Source: Chryseobacterium wanjuense
Lineage (GTDB): Bacteria; Bacteroidota; Bacteroidia; Flavobacteriales; Weeksellaceae
Direction: 5' to 3'
DNA: 64,000 nt
Assembly: GCF_900111495.1 (NCBI RefSeq)
Contig: NZ_FOIU01000006.1
Location: 1-64,000 of the forward strand
Under the pieces are notes generated by a model. The model did no database searches and was not told the origin of the DNA. It saw only the letters and a list, made by a program, of their open reading frames with translations. Of the stretch, positions 55,665 through 63,986 are shown piece by piece; positions within the stretch are counted from its first letter, which is position 1, and each line of letters begins with the position of its first letter. The position numbers were made by a program, and so were the translations under genes.

Positions 55665-55681
55665 GTTTTTAAGTTGGTTCT

Positions 55682-55832
55682 TCGCAAAGGCGCAAAATTA
55701 TTCCAACAGAATGTTTTTAAGACGCAAAGATTTTATCATCGATAAAATTGCATAACGTTATACTTTACTGAAAATCTTTGATTTTCTTGCGCCTTAAAAA
55801 AGAATAATAAAAAGATTTTGCGCCTTTGCAAT
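55682..55832 (+). repeat. dispersed element E, copy 3
   Basis: It opens TCGCAAAGGCGCAAAATTA and closes TTTTGCGCCTTTGCAA. It shares TTTATC-TCGATAAAATTG (55733-55750, one change from copy 2) and GAAAATCTTTGATTTTCTTGCG with 50532. It sits between the DUF5606 terminator and mazG; no gene is present in this 328-base gap. Confidence 0.92.
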
Positions 55833-55911
55833 TGACCAATAAAATATAAGAAATCGGTTTAGGTTAAATTTTTTTGTTTCAAGACAAAAGGACATTCAAA
55901 AAGATTTACCT

Positions 55912-55919
55912 TAAATTTG
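55912..55919 (+). promoter_or_regulatory. -7 box (TAAATTTG) of mazG
   Basis: TAAATTTG matches the consensus and lies 20 bases before the ATG at 55940. Confidence 0.7.
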
Positions 55920-55939
55920 TATCACTTGAATTCTATTGT

Positions 55940-56713
55940 ATGAATACCAAACAGGAAAAACTGGAAGCTTTCGGAAGATTATTAGACATTATGGACGATT
56001 TGCGCGAAAAATGTCCGTGGGATCAGAAACAGACCTTAGAATCGTTACGTCACTTAACTTTGGAAGAAACGTATGAACTTTCAGATGCTATTTTGCAGAA
56101 TGATTTACAGGAAATAAAGAAAGAATTGGGCGATGTTTTACTGCATCTGGTTTTTTATGCTAAAATAGGTTCGGAGAAAGAAAGTTTCGATATTGCAGAT
56201 GTCATTAATTCTTTAAATGAAAAACTAATTTTCCGTCACCCTCACATTTACGGAGATACTACCGTGAAAGATGAAGAGGAAGTAAAACAGAATTGGGAAA
56301 AATTAAAATTAAAAGAAGGAAACAAATCCATTTTGGGCGGAGTTCCGAAAAGTCTGCCAAGTCTTGTGAAAGCCTACAGAATTCAGGATAAAGTAAAAGG
56401 AATTGGGTTCGAATTTCACGATGCGGAAGATGCCTGGAAAAAAGTGGATGAAGAAATTCAGGAATTCCATGCGGAAACGGATCTGGATAAAAAAGAGCAG
56501 GAATTGGGCGATGTTTTTTTCTCATTAATAAATTATGCCAGAATTTCAGGAATCAATCCGGATTCTGCGCTGGAAAGAACCAATCTGAAGTTTATCTCAA
56601 GATTCCAGAAAATGGAAGTGCTTGCAGTCGAAAAAGACCTGAAACTGGCAGATATGTCGTTGGAAGAAATGGATGTTCTTTGGGAAGAAGCAAAAATTTT
56701 AAATAAAAACTAA
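55940..56713 (+). CDS. mazG: MazG, nucleoside triphosphate pyrophosphohydrolase
   Basis: A 257-residue housecleaning enzyme that hydrolyses canonical and damaged NTPs to NMP and pyrophosphate. It is the full two-domain MazG: the first EEXXE-type metal helix is LEETYELSDAI...EIKKELGDVLLHLVF, the second VDEEIQEFHAE...EQELGDVFFSLINYAR. REKCPWDQKQTLESLRHL is the family opening. The frame runs upstream to 55874, but the promoter box at 55912 and the MNTKQEKL start at 55940 give the right N-terminus. Its stop overlaps the next start (TAATG). Confidence 0.95.
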   Translation: MNTKQEKLEAFGRLLDIMDDLREKCPWDQKQTLESLRHLTLEETYELSDAILQNDLQEIKKELGDVLLHLVFYAKIGSEKESFDIADVINSLNEKLIFRHPHIYGDTTVKDEEEVKQNWEKLKLKEGNKSILGGVPKSLPSLVKAYRIQDKVKGIGFEFHDAEDAWKKVDEEIQEFHAETDLDKKEQELGDVFFSLINYARISGINPDSALERTNLKFISRFQKMEVLAVEKDLKLADMSLEEMDVLWEEAKILNKN

Positions 56714-57588
56714 TGAAAATGAATATTTTTTGTGCGGTTACTGCAATAGCATTAGTTGCTTGTAATCCAAAAACAGATCAGCCAAAAACCGATACTTTGG
56801 TTACGGAATTTTCTTTGCCTAAAAAGTTGAAGGAAGTTTCCGGAATCACGTTGTCAAAAGATAAAAACACGATCTGGACAATTGAAGACCAGGGAAATAA
56901 AAATGTAATTTACGGATTGGATCAGAAAGGAAACCTGACTAATGATGTTTTGGTAGAAAATACCGAAAACACCGACTGGGAGGATATGACGACAGATTCC
57001 GAGGGAAATATTTATATCGGAGATTTTGGAAATAATGAGAACGACAGACAGGATCTCAGTATTTTAAAAGTTGATTTAAAAGATGCTTCCCAGCCAACTA
57101 CAAAAGTAGTTCAGACGACAAAATTTCATTATGAAGGGCAGAAAGAATTTCCGCCAAAAAAATCTTACTGGTTATATGATTGTGAGGCTTTCGTAGAAAT
57201 GGACGGAAATTTTTATCTTTTTACAAAAAACAGAAGTAAAGGTTTCGACGGGACATTTCTAGTTTTTCAGATTCCGAATAAGGAAGGAGATTTTGAAGCA
57301 AAATTGGTGGGAAAACTGAAGCTTCACGGAGGATATAGTGATGCTGCCATTACATCTGCTGCCATCAACGGTACAAAAGATAAAATTGTATTATTAACTC
57401 ATAAAAATATTCATGTTCTGACAGGTTTTAGTGTAAATGATTTCAGTAAAGCCAAGATTCAGAAAATATCTTTACATCACAATTCGCAAAAAGAAGCGGT
57501 TGCTTTTCTCAATGATAAAACATTGCTGATTGCCGATGAAAAGGATAAAAATATGGGAGGAAATATGTATAAATTTGATTTAAAATAA
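56713..57588 (+). CDS. beta-propeller-like lipoprotein
   Basis: A 291-residue lipoprotein with lipobox ALVAC (Cys17). The mature part has regular strand repeats with VSGITLSKDKNTIWTIEDQGNKNVIYGLDQKGN, WEDMTTDSEGNIYIGDFGNNENDRQD and YDCEAFVEMDGNFYLFTKNRSKG, which resembles a six-bladed SMP-30/NHL or SdiA-regulated-type propeller. The DxGN and E-D acids could hold a calcium or catalytic metal. No assigned function. Its start overlaps the mazG stop by one base, so it is in the mazG operon although it acts outside the cytoplasm. Confidence 0.8.
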   Translation: MKMNIFCAVTAIALVACNPKTDQPKTDTLVTEFSLPKKLKEVSGITLSKDKNTIWTIEDQGNKNVIYGLDQKGNLTNDVLVENTENTDWEDMTTDSEGNIYIGDFGNNENDRQDLSILKVDLKDASQPTTKVVQTTKFHYEGQKEFPPKKSYWLYDCEAFVEMDGNFYLFTKNRSKGFDGTFLVFQIPNKEGDFEAKLVGKLKLHGGYSDAAITSAAINGTKDKIVLLTHKNIHVLTGFSVNDFSKAKIQKISLHHNSQKEAVAFLNDKTLLIADEKDKNMGGNMYKFDLK

Positions 57589-57620
57589 AAAAAAACCGCA
57601 GAAATTTTCTGCGGTTTTTT
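57589..57620. terminator. bidirectional terminator, mazG operon / exported protein gene
   Basis: AACCGCAGAAA and TTTCTGCGGTT pair with very little loop, with A and T tracts on either side. It sits directly between convergent stops at 57588 and 57624. Confidence 0.9.
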
Positions 57621-57623
57621 CAA

Positions 57624-58343
57624 TTATGGAGTTAAATAAGTAATGTAAATATTCCCGCTGGACAATCTGAAGTCCTGCGTATAAACGCATCGTACCCTAA
57701 ACGTTTCACCAGCATTCAAATAAGAAATAGAAGATAAGTTGTGGTTGACTGTCAGTGTTCTCTCACCGTGTCCTGTTGATATTGAAGCCAGCGTCACTGT
57801 GGAAGAAGAAACTTTTTGGATCGAAGATTTTGCTGTTCCTGCAGTATATCCGTTTCCATTCAAGCTCAGGTCATAAGTGATGTAAGGCACGATATTGTAA
57901 AAACCAGCCTTCACGACTGTAAACAATCCCGTAGTTGAATTATAAGTCAGATACGCATTGTCGATTTTGTTGCTCACGTTATACACATACGTCTGCGTGT
58001 AGCTTTCGTGCGTGCTTACGGGGTTACTTCCTGTTCCTGTATAGCTTCCGGATGAAGGATTGATGTTTGTTTTGTTTCCGACAAAAATTACTTTCAGAAA
58101 ATTTTCAGAAGCAATATTTTTCCAAACCGGAGCATTTCCGGAACCATTGGATACCAAAAAATCACCGGGGTTTCCGGAGCTTCCTGTGGTTTTCGGACCA
58201 CCACCGACGTTCAGATCTTTTACAACCTGTAAAGAACCGTTGACGTGCAATGTGTGTTGTGGAGTTGGAGTAAGAATACCTACTTGTGCATTTAGGCTGC
58301 AGGACATGACAAATAATGCCATATATGATAGCTGTTTTTTCAT
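57624..58343 (-). CDS. exported protein with C1q/TNF-like C-terminal part
   Basis: A 239-residue protein. The signal peptide is MKKQLSYMALFVMSCSLNAQ. Residues 20-75 hold the words VGILTPTPQHTLHVNGSLQV and GNPGDFLVSNGSGNAPVWK, which are typical of Bacteroidetes cell-surface and tail-fibre-like proteins. Residues 85-239 are beta-rich with YNVSNKIDNAYLTYNSTTGLFTVVKAGFYNIVPYITYDLS, like a C1q/TNF jelly roll, ending in FRVRCVYTQDFRLSSGNIYITYL. There is no T9SS tail. The upstream in-frame extension begins with a non-ATG codon; ATG at 58343 starts the signal peptide. Function is unknown. Confidence 0.82.
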   Translation of the reverse strand: MKKQLSYMALFVMSCSLNAQVGILTPTPQHTLHVNGSLQVVKDLNVGGGPKTTGSSGNPGDFLVSNGSGNAPVWKNIASENFLKVIFVGNKTNINPSSGSYTGTGSNPVSTHESYTQTYVYNVSNKIDNAYLTYNSTTGLFTVVKAGFYNIVPYITYDLSLNGNGYTAGTAKSSIQKVSSSTVTLASISTGHGERTLTVNHNLSSISYLNAGETFRVRCVYTQDFRLSSGNIYITYLTP

Positions 58344-58619
58344 CGAATGTTTATTTTTTGTTGAAATAATTTTCGACAAATATAAATTCTTTTAAAAATA
58401 TCAATATTTTAAAGAAATTTTAAACATATTCATCTATGGGTGTGATCTGAATACTTTGTAGAAAATATGATCTTACTTTATCAATCGGAAATATTTTATC
58501 CTTATCGATCAGGAAATGAAAAGTACAAATGTTAAAGTTTAAAAAAAAGAAAAAGCATATTAATTTCTTTCTCAAAAAACTAATATGCTGTGATTTATAA
58601 TTTATAAAATGTTGATTTT

Positions 58620-61600
58620 TTAGAATGTCATTCCGACAGTTCCGGAGATTCTGCCGCCGTCTGATCCAGTGAAGTAATTCAGCCTTGCGGAAAACATATC
58701 CAGGATACTTAGCCATAATCCGCCTCCAATAGACTGGTGCCATTTTCTTGAATTTTCATGATCGTTCCAGACTCTTCCAATATCGTAACCAACTAAAATT
58801 CCCATATTAGCCGGAATAATAGTATTTTTTACTCTTCCAAAATCCCAACGAACTTCAGAATTATTGGTAAAATAAGATCTTCCTGAGAACCTATCGTTTC
58901 GGAAAGCTCTCATTCCGTTATTTCCGCCGATACTTGCCGCCTGATAGAATTCAAAATTATTATTGTTGATCCACATCGCGTTGCTGGAATTTGCAAAGAC
59001 AAAATTTCCGCGACTGTCGAGTCTGTGGTCGAAAGCCAATGTTCCTGTTAAGATTAAAAAGTTTTTATCAAAATCCGAAAGGTTGGTTTTCCAGTCGGCG
59101 TTTACCGTAAATTCCAAACCTAAAGTAGGGAACGCGGTATTATCAAAGTTTTTATAGCTGAATGTATAATTTGCCCCTCCAAATTGCTGATTTGTAAATA
59201 CTTCAGGCTTTACATCGGGAGAAACATCTACAAAACGGTCTCCATTTCTCTGAACTTTATTATTTTCAAAGGTTAGCTGAAATTGGTTAAATATATTCGA
59301 CCAGCTTTTCTTGGAAACAGAAGGCGCAAAATTGATCTTTGAAATCCTTGCTCTATTGTATTTTCTATCATCTGCCTCTTTGTCGTATTCACTTTCATTT
59401 GATAATCCGAAAAAGTTTTCAGAAAAACGAGGAGTGGTAAATCCGGCATCAATGTTGAAATCCCAGTCCGAAATCGCTTTCTTGAAAATTCCCTTGTACA
59501 CAGCCTGGAATCCACCTGTTGCCGTATAAAAATTAACTTTAAGGCTATGTTTTTGCGTGAAAGGATCGCGGATGAAATTATTCACCGTATAATTGGCCAA
59601 AACTCCTAAAATTACCCCATCGTCCGGGTTGTAATCTGCATTGGGATAGCCTGCGACAAAACTATATTTAGGATGTTTATAATCGTAAGTATTGATATCA
59701 TAGTCGTCCGAAATATTTTTCGTCGCACCGTGGGTATTGTATGTATTTTTTTGAGATTTAAAATCATAGATTTTTACCCTGCTTCCATCGGCAACATTAT
59801 ACGTGTCGTGATTGTAACCGCCGATCAGCCTGATGTTCATTTTCGGGTTTCCGTCTCCTGAAACTTCGTAGATATCATCGTCTTCAAGACCATAGATCCA
59901 CAGTTCTTTAGTTTTTGAGTCGTCATACGTTTTTTCAAAAACAAGTTCAGGATTTTCTTTGTTTTTATCTAATTTGTATTGTTTTACATTAACAGATTTT
60001 CCTGTTTTTGTGATCACAAATTTATCAGGATTTACGGTTCCTGCCAACGGAACTTTTTCCTGTAAAACGTTGAAATACTGCGTCGCGTAGGACTGTAATT
60101 TTGCTTTTCTCAGTTTTAATTTTCTTTGAATATCAGCAATTGTTTCATCTTTTACTTCCTTCGGAACGTTGTTGAAAGCTTCGTCAATATCTTTATCCGT
60201 CAGATGTTCCTGGATATATTTTGCCTGTGCAATCCAGTCTTCTTCATTGGAACCTTTTAAGAAAGCCAAATCCAGAGGATAAGGCTCTACAGCCAGCCAT
60301 TTTACACTTTTAAGATCTTCTTTAAATGTCTTGATGTGGCGGATTGCCGGAATGTTCATAATGATTTTGAAGGCATTTCCGTCATATTTACTGAAAGCCT
60401 GATCTCTGTCTCGCGGAATCGGCTTGTAGATCACTTTGTTGCCCTCTTCATATTCTGCCCATTTCCATTGGTCGGAATGCCTGTCCCAGTCACCGATCAG
60501 CATATCAAAAATTCTGGCTCTGATGTAAGATTCCTGGTCGATTGAATATTTATAATTTTTATTTAAATTTTTCAAAACATCCTCAGTCGAAACAATGTCT
60601 TTTGCATTATTAAGCGATGCCAATGTCTTCGGATCAGAAGAAAAACGTTCTTCCACCATGTACATCTCATCACCGTAATTCATGTTATAATTTCCCAAAG
60701 CTTGCTGTTTAGGAATATAATATAATCTTGGATTACTGTGAAAAATATTTATTTTATCTGCCATATTTCCAACTGAAAACGGCGTAAACGGATGGTTTGC
60801 GGTATAAAAATCCAGCAAGAATTTTTCAGGTAAGGTATTATTCAATTCATTTCCGAAAGTGCTTTTCTTGAAAGCCACATTATTAAGGAAACGAACCGCG
60901 CTTTTTTTTACTCCTCTCATCACATATTCCTGTCCGTCCTGGCTCATTAATCTTAAACTGTTCGACTGATTGCCACCTCCTTCTCGGAAAGGTTTGTAAC
61001 CGCCATCGAGTTCAGAAAGATTAGCCGTCGGAGCTTCGATAGGCATTCCGTAATATTTTCTGTAGTGCTCACCCCAAAGCCACCTGTAAATTTTCCCTTT
61101 TTTTGTTAATTTTACAGGATAAATTGTAGATGAAACGGTGGCAGGAAAAGAGTTGGGATAATTGTTGACAAATTCTTTCGGTTTTTCAATAACCTGAATA
61201 TGGGAAAGTTTTTCTAATTTATTATCTTTTGTAGAAAAATATTCAACATCTGAACTTTGATCTTTCCTGATGTTTAAAACAGCAAAACCACTTCCGCCGT
61301 ATGAAAAATCTGTTCTTTCGCCAATTGTCGCAGGATCGACCTTTGAGCCAGCTCCACTGATAATTTGCCTGATATTCCTGTCGGCATGATATTGTAAATT
61401 ATGGTCGTGTCCGGATACAAAAATGATGTTGTCTTTATCCTGAACGATGCTTTTTAATCTATTGGTAAGGTCTGCATAATGTTGATTGTTAATATCTTCC
61501 GGGCTTGCTCCCGAAGAACTCCTCAAAACATTCAAGACACTTGCTACTCCCGGAACTGGTATTTTGCTTTTGAAAGGAAAAAGGTGGGATTTTGCAGAAG

Positions 61601-62336
61601 TATACCCCGCATGAGTTCCGGTGCTGATAATCGGGTGATGAAGGGCAACGATGATTTGTTTATCCTGATTTTTATTAAGCAAATCTTTAAATTCAATGAA
61701 AAGATCTTCTCTGGTTTTGATATCACAGTTTTTATTAATTCCTGGATATTTGTCCCAGTTTAGCAAAGCCCATTCTGTATCTATTACAATTAGCTTAATA
61801 TCTTTTGTAAGACTGATGTCATCAATAGGGCAGGAATTTTTTGGAAGAAAAGCTTTTTTATCATTAAAATAATTTTTCACAAAGTCTTCCTGAGCTTTCC
61901 TTCCGTCTAAACCGCTGTACCAGTCATGGTTTCCGGGAATCACCAATGTTTTTCCGGGAAAATTTTTTACAATCGATAATTGATCTTCCAGCTTTTGTTT
62001 GGCCAAAGGATACTCTTTATCAGATTCTTTAGGCATACCGTTTGGATAAATATTATCTCCCAAAAAGATAAGCATAGAGTTTTTATCTGCAGTTTCGAGC
62101 TGTCCTTTAAGTAAATTCAACGTATTCTGAGCCTGAGCTTCATCTGCATTTCCTGCATCGCCAACTAAGAAAATTTTAAAGTCATTTTCAGATTTTATAT
62201 CAGAATTTTCTACTTCAGATAAGTTTTTACCCTTTTTTACGTTATATGTTGCGCAGGAATAGAGAACTCCGGCAGACAATACTACTCTAAGGACAATAGA
62301 AGTATTTTTTAGATGAGTTTTCAAGGATAAATTCAT
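58620..62336 (-). CDS. phosphoesterase / kinase-like / Omp85 barrel fusion protein
   Basis: A 1238-residue envelope protein. An N-terminal signal ends at a possible lipobox LYSC (Cys28). Residues 51-340 are a calcineurin-type phosphoesterase: GDAGNAD (Asp60), LGDNIYPNG, IPGNHDWY, ALHHP and SGHDHN. Residues 425-720 are unassigned but look kinase-like: strand block SNSLRLMSQDGQEYVMRGVKK with Lys477/478, a MLIGDWDRHSDQW block (Asp618) and PRDRDQAF (Asp643/645), as in HipA/Fam20-type kinases. Residues 890-1238 form an Omp85/surface-antigen barrel ending GGRISGTVGMTF. The domain architecture occurs in Bacteroidetes; the kinase-like reading is mine. It is divergent from the HD-PycTM gene across 26 bases. 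Confidence 0.85.
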   Translation of the reverse strand: MNLSLKTHLKNTSIVLRVVLSAGVLYSCATYNVKKGKNLSEVENSDIKSENDFKIFLVGDAGNADEAQAQNTLNLLKGQLETADKNSMLIFLGDNIYPNGMPKESDKEYPLAKQKLEDQLSIVKNFPGKTLVIPGNHDWYSGLDGRKAQEDFVKNYFNDKKAFLPKNSCPIDDISLTKDIKLIVIDTEWALLNWDKYPGINKNCDIKTREDLFIEFKDLLNKNQDKQIIVALHHPIISTGTHAGYTSAKSHLFPFKSKIPVPGVASVLNVLRSSSGASPEDINNQHYADLTNRLKSIVQDKDNIIFVSGHDHNLQYHADRNIRQIISGAGSKVDPATIGERTDFSYGGSGFAVLNIRKDQSSDVEYFSTKDNKLEKLSHIQVIEKPKEFVNNYPNSFPATVSSTIYPVKLTKKGKIYRWLWGEHYRKYYGMPIEAPTANLSELDGGYKPFREGGGNQSNSLRLMSQDGQEYVMRGVKKSAVRFLNNVAFKKSTFGNELNNTLPEKFLLDFYTANHPFTPFSVGNMADKINIFHSNPRLYYIPKQQALGNYNMNYGDEMYMVEERFSSDPKTLASLNNAKDIVSTEDVLKNLNKNYKYSIDQESYIRARIFDMLIGDWDRHSDQWKWAEYEEGNKVIYKPIPRDRDQAFSKYDGNAFKIIMNIPAIRHIKTFKEDLKSVKWLAVEPYPLDLAFLKGSNEEDWIAQAKYIQEHLTDKDIDEAFNNVPKEVKDETIADIQRKLKLRKAKLQSYATQYFNVLQEKVPLAGTVNPDKFVITKTGKSVNVKQYKLDKNKENPELVFEKTYDDSKTKELWIYGLEDDDIYEVSGDGNPKMNIRLIGGYNHDTYNVADGSRVKIYDFKSQKNTYNTHGATKNISDDYDINTYDYKHPKYSFVAGYPNADYNPDDGVILGVLANYTVNNFIRDPFTQKHSLKVNFYTATGGFQAVYKGIFKKAISDWDFNIDAGFTTPRFSENFFGLSNESEYDKEADDRKYNRARISKINFAPSVSKKSWSNIFNQFQLTFENNKVQRNGDRFVDVSPDVKPEVFTNQQFGGANYTFSYKNFDNTAFPTLGLEFTVNADWKTNLSDFDKNFLILTGTLAFDHRLDSRGNFVFANSSNAMWINNNNFEFYQAASIGGNNGMRAFRNDRFSGRSYFTNNSEVRWDFGRVKNTIIPANMGILVGYDIGRVWNDHENSRKWHQSIGGGLWLSILDMFSARLNYFTGSDGGRISGTVGMTF

Positions 62337-62362
62337 AAATTTACATTAACAAAATTTCAGTG

Positions 62363-63547
62363 ATGAGCATTTTACAAAAAGCCAAAGATTATGTTGAAAT
62401 CTTATTCAAAGATAAGCTATCTTCAGTATATTTTTATCATAATTTTATACATACTACGTATACAGTAAACAAGGCTGAAGAAATTATGAGAAATACTTCC
62501 GTTTCCCAAGAAGATCAGGAAAAGGTATTATTGGCTCTTTGGTTTCACGATACCGGTTATATAGAATGTGCAAAAAATCATGAGGAAAAGGGAGTTTCTA
62601 TAGTGAAAGATTTTCTACAAAAAGAAAATTATCCCGAAAATAAGATCGAAGAGGTTACAAAATTAATTTTAGCAACCAAACTGACTTATGAACCTCAAAA
62701 TCTTCTGGAAAAGATCGTAAAAGACGCCGATTGCAGTCACTTTGCGAGCCATTATTTCAACAATATATCAGATGCGTTAAGAAAAGAATGGGAGCTCACC
62801 AATGTGCGATGCTTCACCAATGATGAATGGAATGAAGAGAATCTTGATATGTTGAAAAATAAACATCGATATTATACAGATTACGCGAAAGAAAACTGGC
62901 AGCCTCTCAAAGAGAAAAATATTAAGAAAATTGAGAAAAAGCTGGAAAAAGATAAAGATGAAGACAAGAAGGAAAATTCTGAAGGTAAAAAAGATAAGGA
63001 TAAAGAAAAAGAGCCTAAATCGGACAGAAGCGTAGATACGCTGTTCAGAGTGACATTAAACAATCATACAAGATTGAGTGATATTGCTGACAGCAAAGCG
63101 AATATTTTACTTTCTGTAAATGCGATCATCATCTCGGTCTGTCTTTCTGTTTTGGTTCCGAAATTGGATACTCCGAAAAATTCTCATTTGATTATTCCAA
63201 GTTTTTTACTGCTTTTGTCAAGTGTTTTAACGATTATTTTTGCGATATTATCTACAAAACCAAACGTTACAAAAACAAGATTTACTAAACAGGATGTGGC
63301 AGATAGAAAAGTAAATCTTTTATTCTTTGGTAATTTTAATAGAATGCTTTTCGACGATTATCATGATGCGATGAAAGATTTAATAAAAGATCGTGACTAT
63401 ATTTATGATTCGATGGTGAAAGATTTATACTATTTAGGTAAAGTTTTAGATAGAAAATACAAACTTTTGTCGACTACGTATAAAATTTTTATGGCCGGAA
63501 TTATTATTTCGGTATTATCTTTCGGATATGCTTTTCTTAGACTTTAA
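62363..63547 (+). CDS. HD phosphohydrolase fused to PycTM membrane domain
   Basis: A 394-residue protein. Residues 1-180 are an HD domain: YHNFIHT (His26, His30), LWFHDTGYIE (His62-Asp63) and VKDADCSHFA (Asp121), the set needed for metal binding. A Lys/Glu-rich, probably coiled linker (about 180-220) follows. From about 225 it matches the Pycsar effector transmembrane domain: TRLSDIADSKANILLSVNAIIISV, a second helix IIPSFLLLLSSVLTIIFAI, and a third at the C-terminus (IFMAGIIISVLSFGYAFL). PycTM effectors damage membranes on binding cyclic pyrimidine nucleotides, but no cyclase is adjacent. GTG 62360 precedes the ATG; I chose ATG 62363. Confidence 0.88.
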   Translation: MSILQKAKDYVEILFKDKLSSVYFYHNFIHTTYTVNKAEEIMRNTSVSQEDQEKVLLALWFHDTGYIECAKNHEEKGVSIVKDFLQKENYPENKIEEVTKLILATKLTYEPQNLLEKIVKDADCSHFASHYFNNISDALRKEWELTNVRCFTNDEWNEENLDMLKNKHRYYTDYAKENWQPLKEKNIKKIEKKLEKDKDEDKKENSEGKKDKDKEKEPKSDRSVDTLFRVTLNNHTRLSDIADSKANILLSVNAIIISVCLSVLVPKLDTPKNSHLIIPSFLLLLSSVLTIIFAILSTKPNVTKTRFTKQDVADRKVNLLFFGNFNRMLFDDYHDAMKDLIKDRDYIYDSMVKDLYYLGKVLDRKYKLLSTTYKIFMAGIIISVLSFGYAFLRL

Positions 63548-63572
63548 TAAATAGTAGAAATTTATATAACGA

Positions 63573-63602
63573 AATCGTTCTTTTGTAGAACGATTTTTTT
63601 TA
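63573..63602 (+). terminator. terminator of the HD-PycTM gene
   Basis: ATCGTTCT and AGAACGAT enclose a TTTGT loop and are followed by seven Ts. It ends on the stop of the convergent gene. Confidence 0.9.
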
Positions 63603-63986
63603 TTGTGCTAAAGAAACTCTTAAGGCAAGAAGCCCTGTAATTCCCTGTAGATCTTCTACTTTTAAAAACTCAACATCATTTTGAAGAATATTTTTTTTCT
63701 GAAGTTTATTGATGTATTCCAGATATTCTTTTTGGTTTTCCATGCCGAAATATACGATCGTGATTTTTCCCGGACAGGTAATTCTTTCCGTTGAATCTTT
63801 TATATGTGCTTTATCAAGGCGTTTTTTGATGATTTCGTAGTAAGAATTATAGGCTCCGTCTACATCAAAACGTTTTTCATCCATTCGGAAACGGATGTCT
63901 ATTTTTTCATTATAAACAAAAATCAGCGAGGCAATATCCAAAGGAATCGGAAGATCTCTTTTGAAATTCTGAAACTCAAGTTCCAT
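63600..63986 (-). CDS. small protein of unknown function
   Basis: A 128-residue soluble protein with no signal peptide or recognised motif. It appears alpha/beta: SLIFVYNEKIDIRFRMDEKRFDVDGAYNSYYEIIKKRLDKAH, then GKITIVYFGMENQKEYLEYINKLQKKN, and a conserved-looking end EFLKVEDLQGITGLLALRVSLAQ. The start ATG at 63986 is 14 bases from the window edge, so its promoter and upstream neighbour are not visible. It is convergent with the HD-PycTM gene and shares the terminator at 63573. Confidence 0.7.
   Translation of the reverse strand: MELEFQNFKRDLPIPLDIASLIFVYNEKIDIRFRMDEKRFDVDGAYNSYYEIIKKRLDKAHIKDSTERITCPGKITIVYFGMENQKEYLEYINKLQKKNILQNDVEFLKVEDLQGITGLLALRVSLAQ

Noticed and set aside
58420..58743. 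107-codon frame at the 3' end of the fusion gene
   Set aside because: It overlaps the barrel-encoding end in another frame on the same strand and has low-complexity Phe/Lys/Ile text at its end; not convincing.
62363..63547. Complete Pycsar anti-phage system
   Set aside because: No pyrimidine cyclase gene lies beside the PycTM-type protein, so a full system cannot be claimed.
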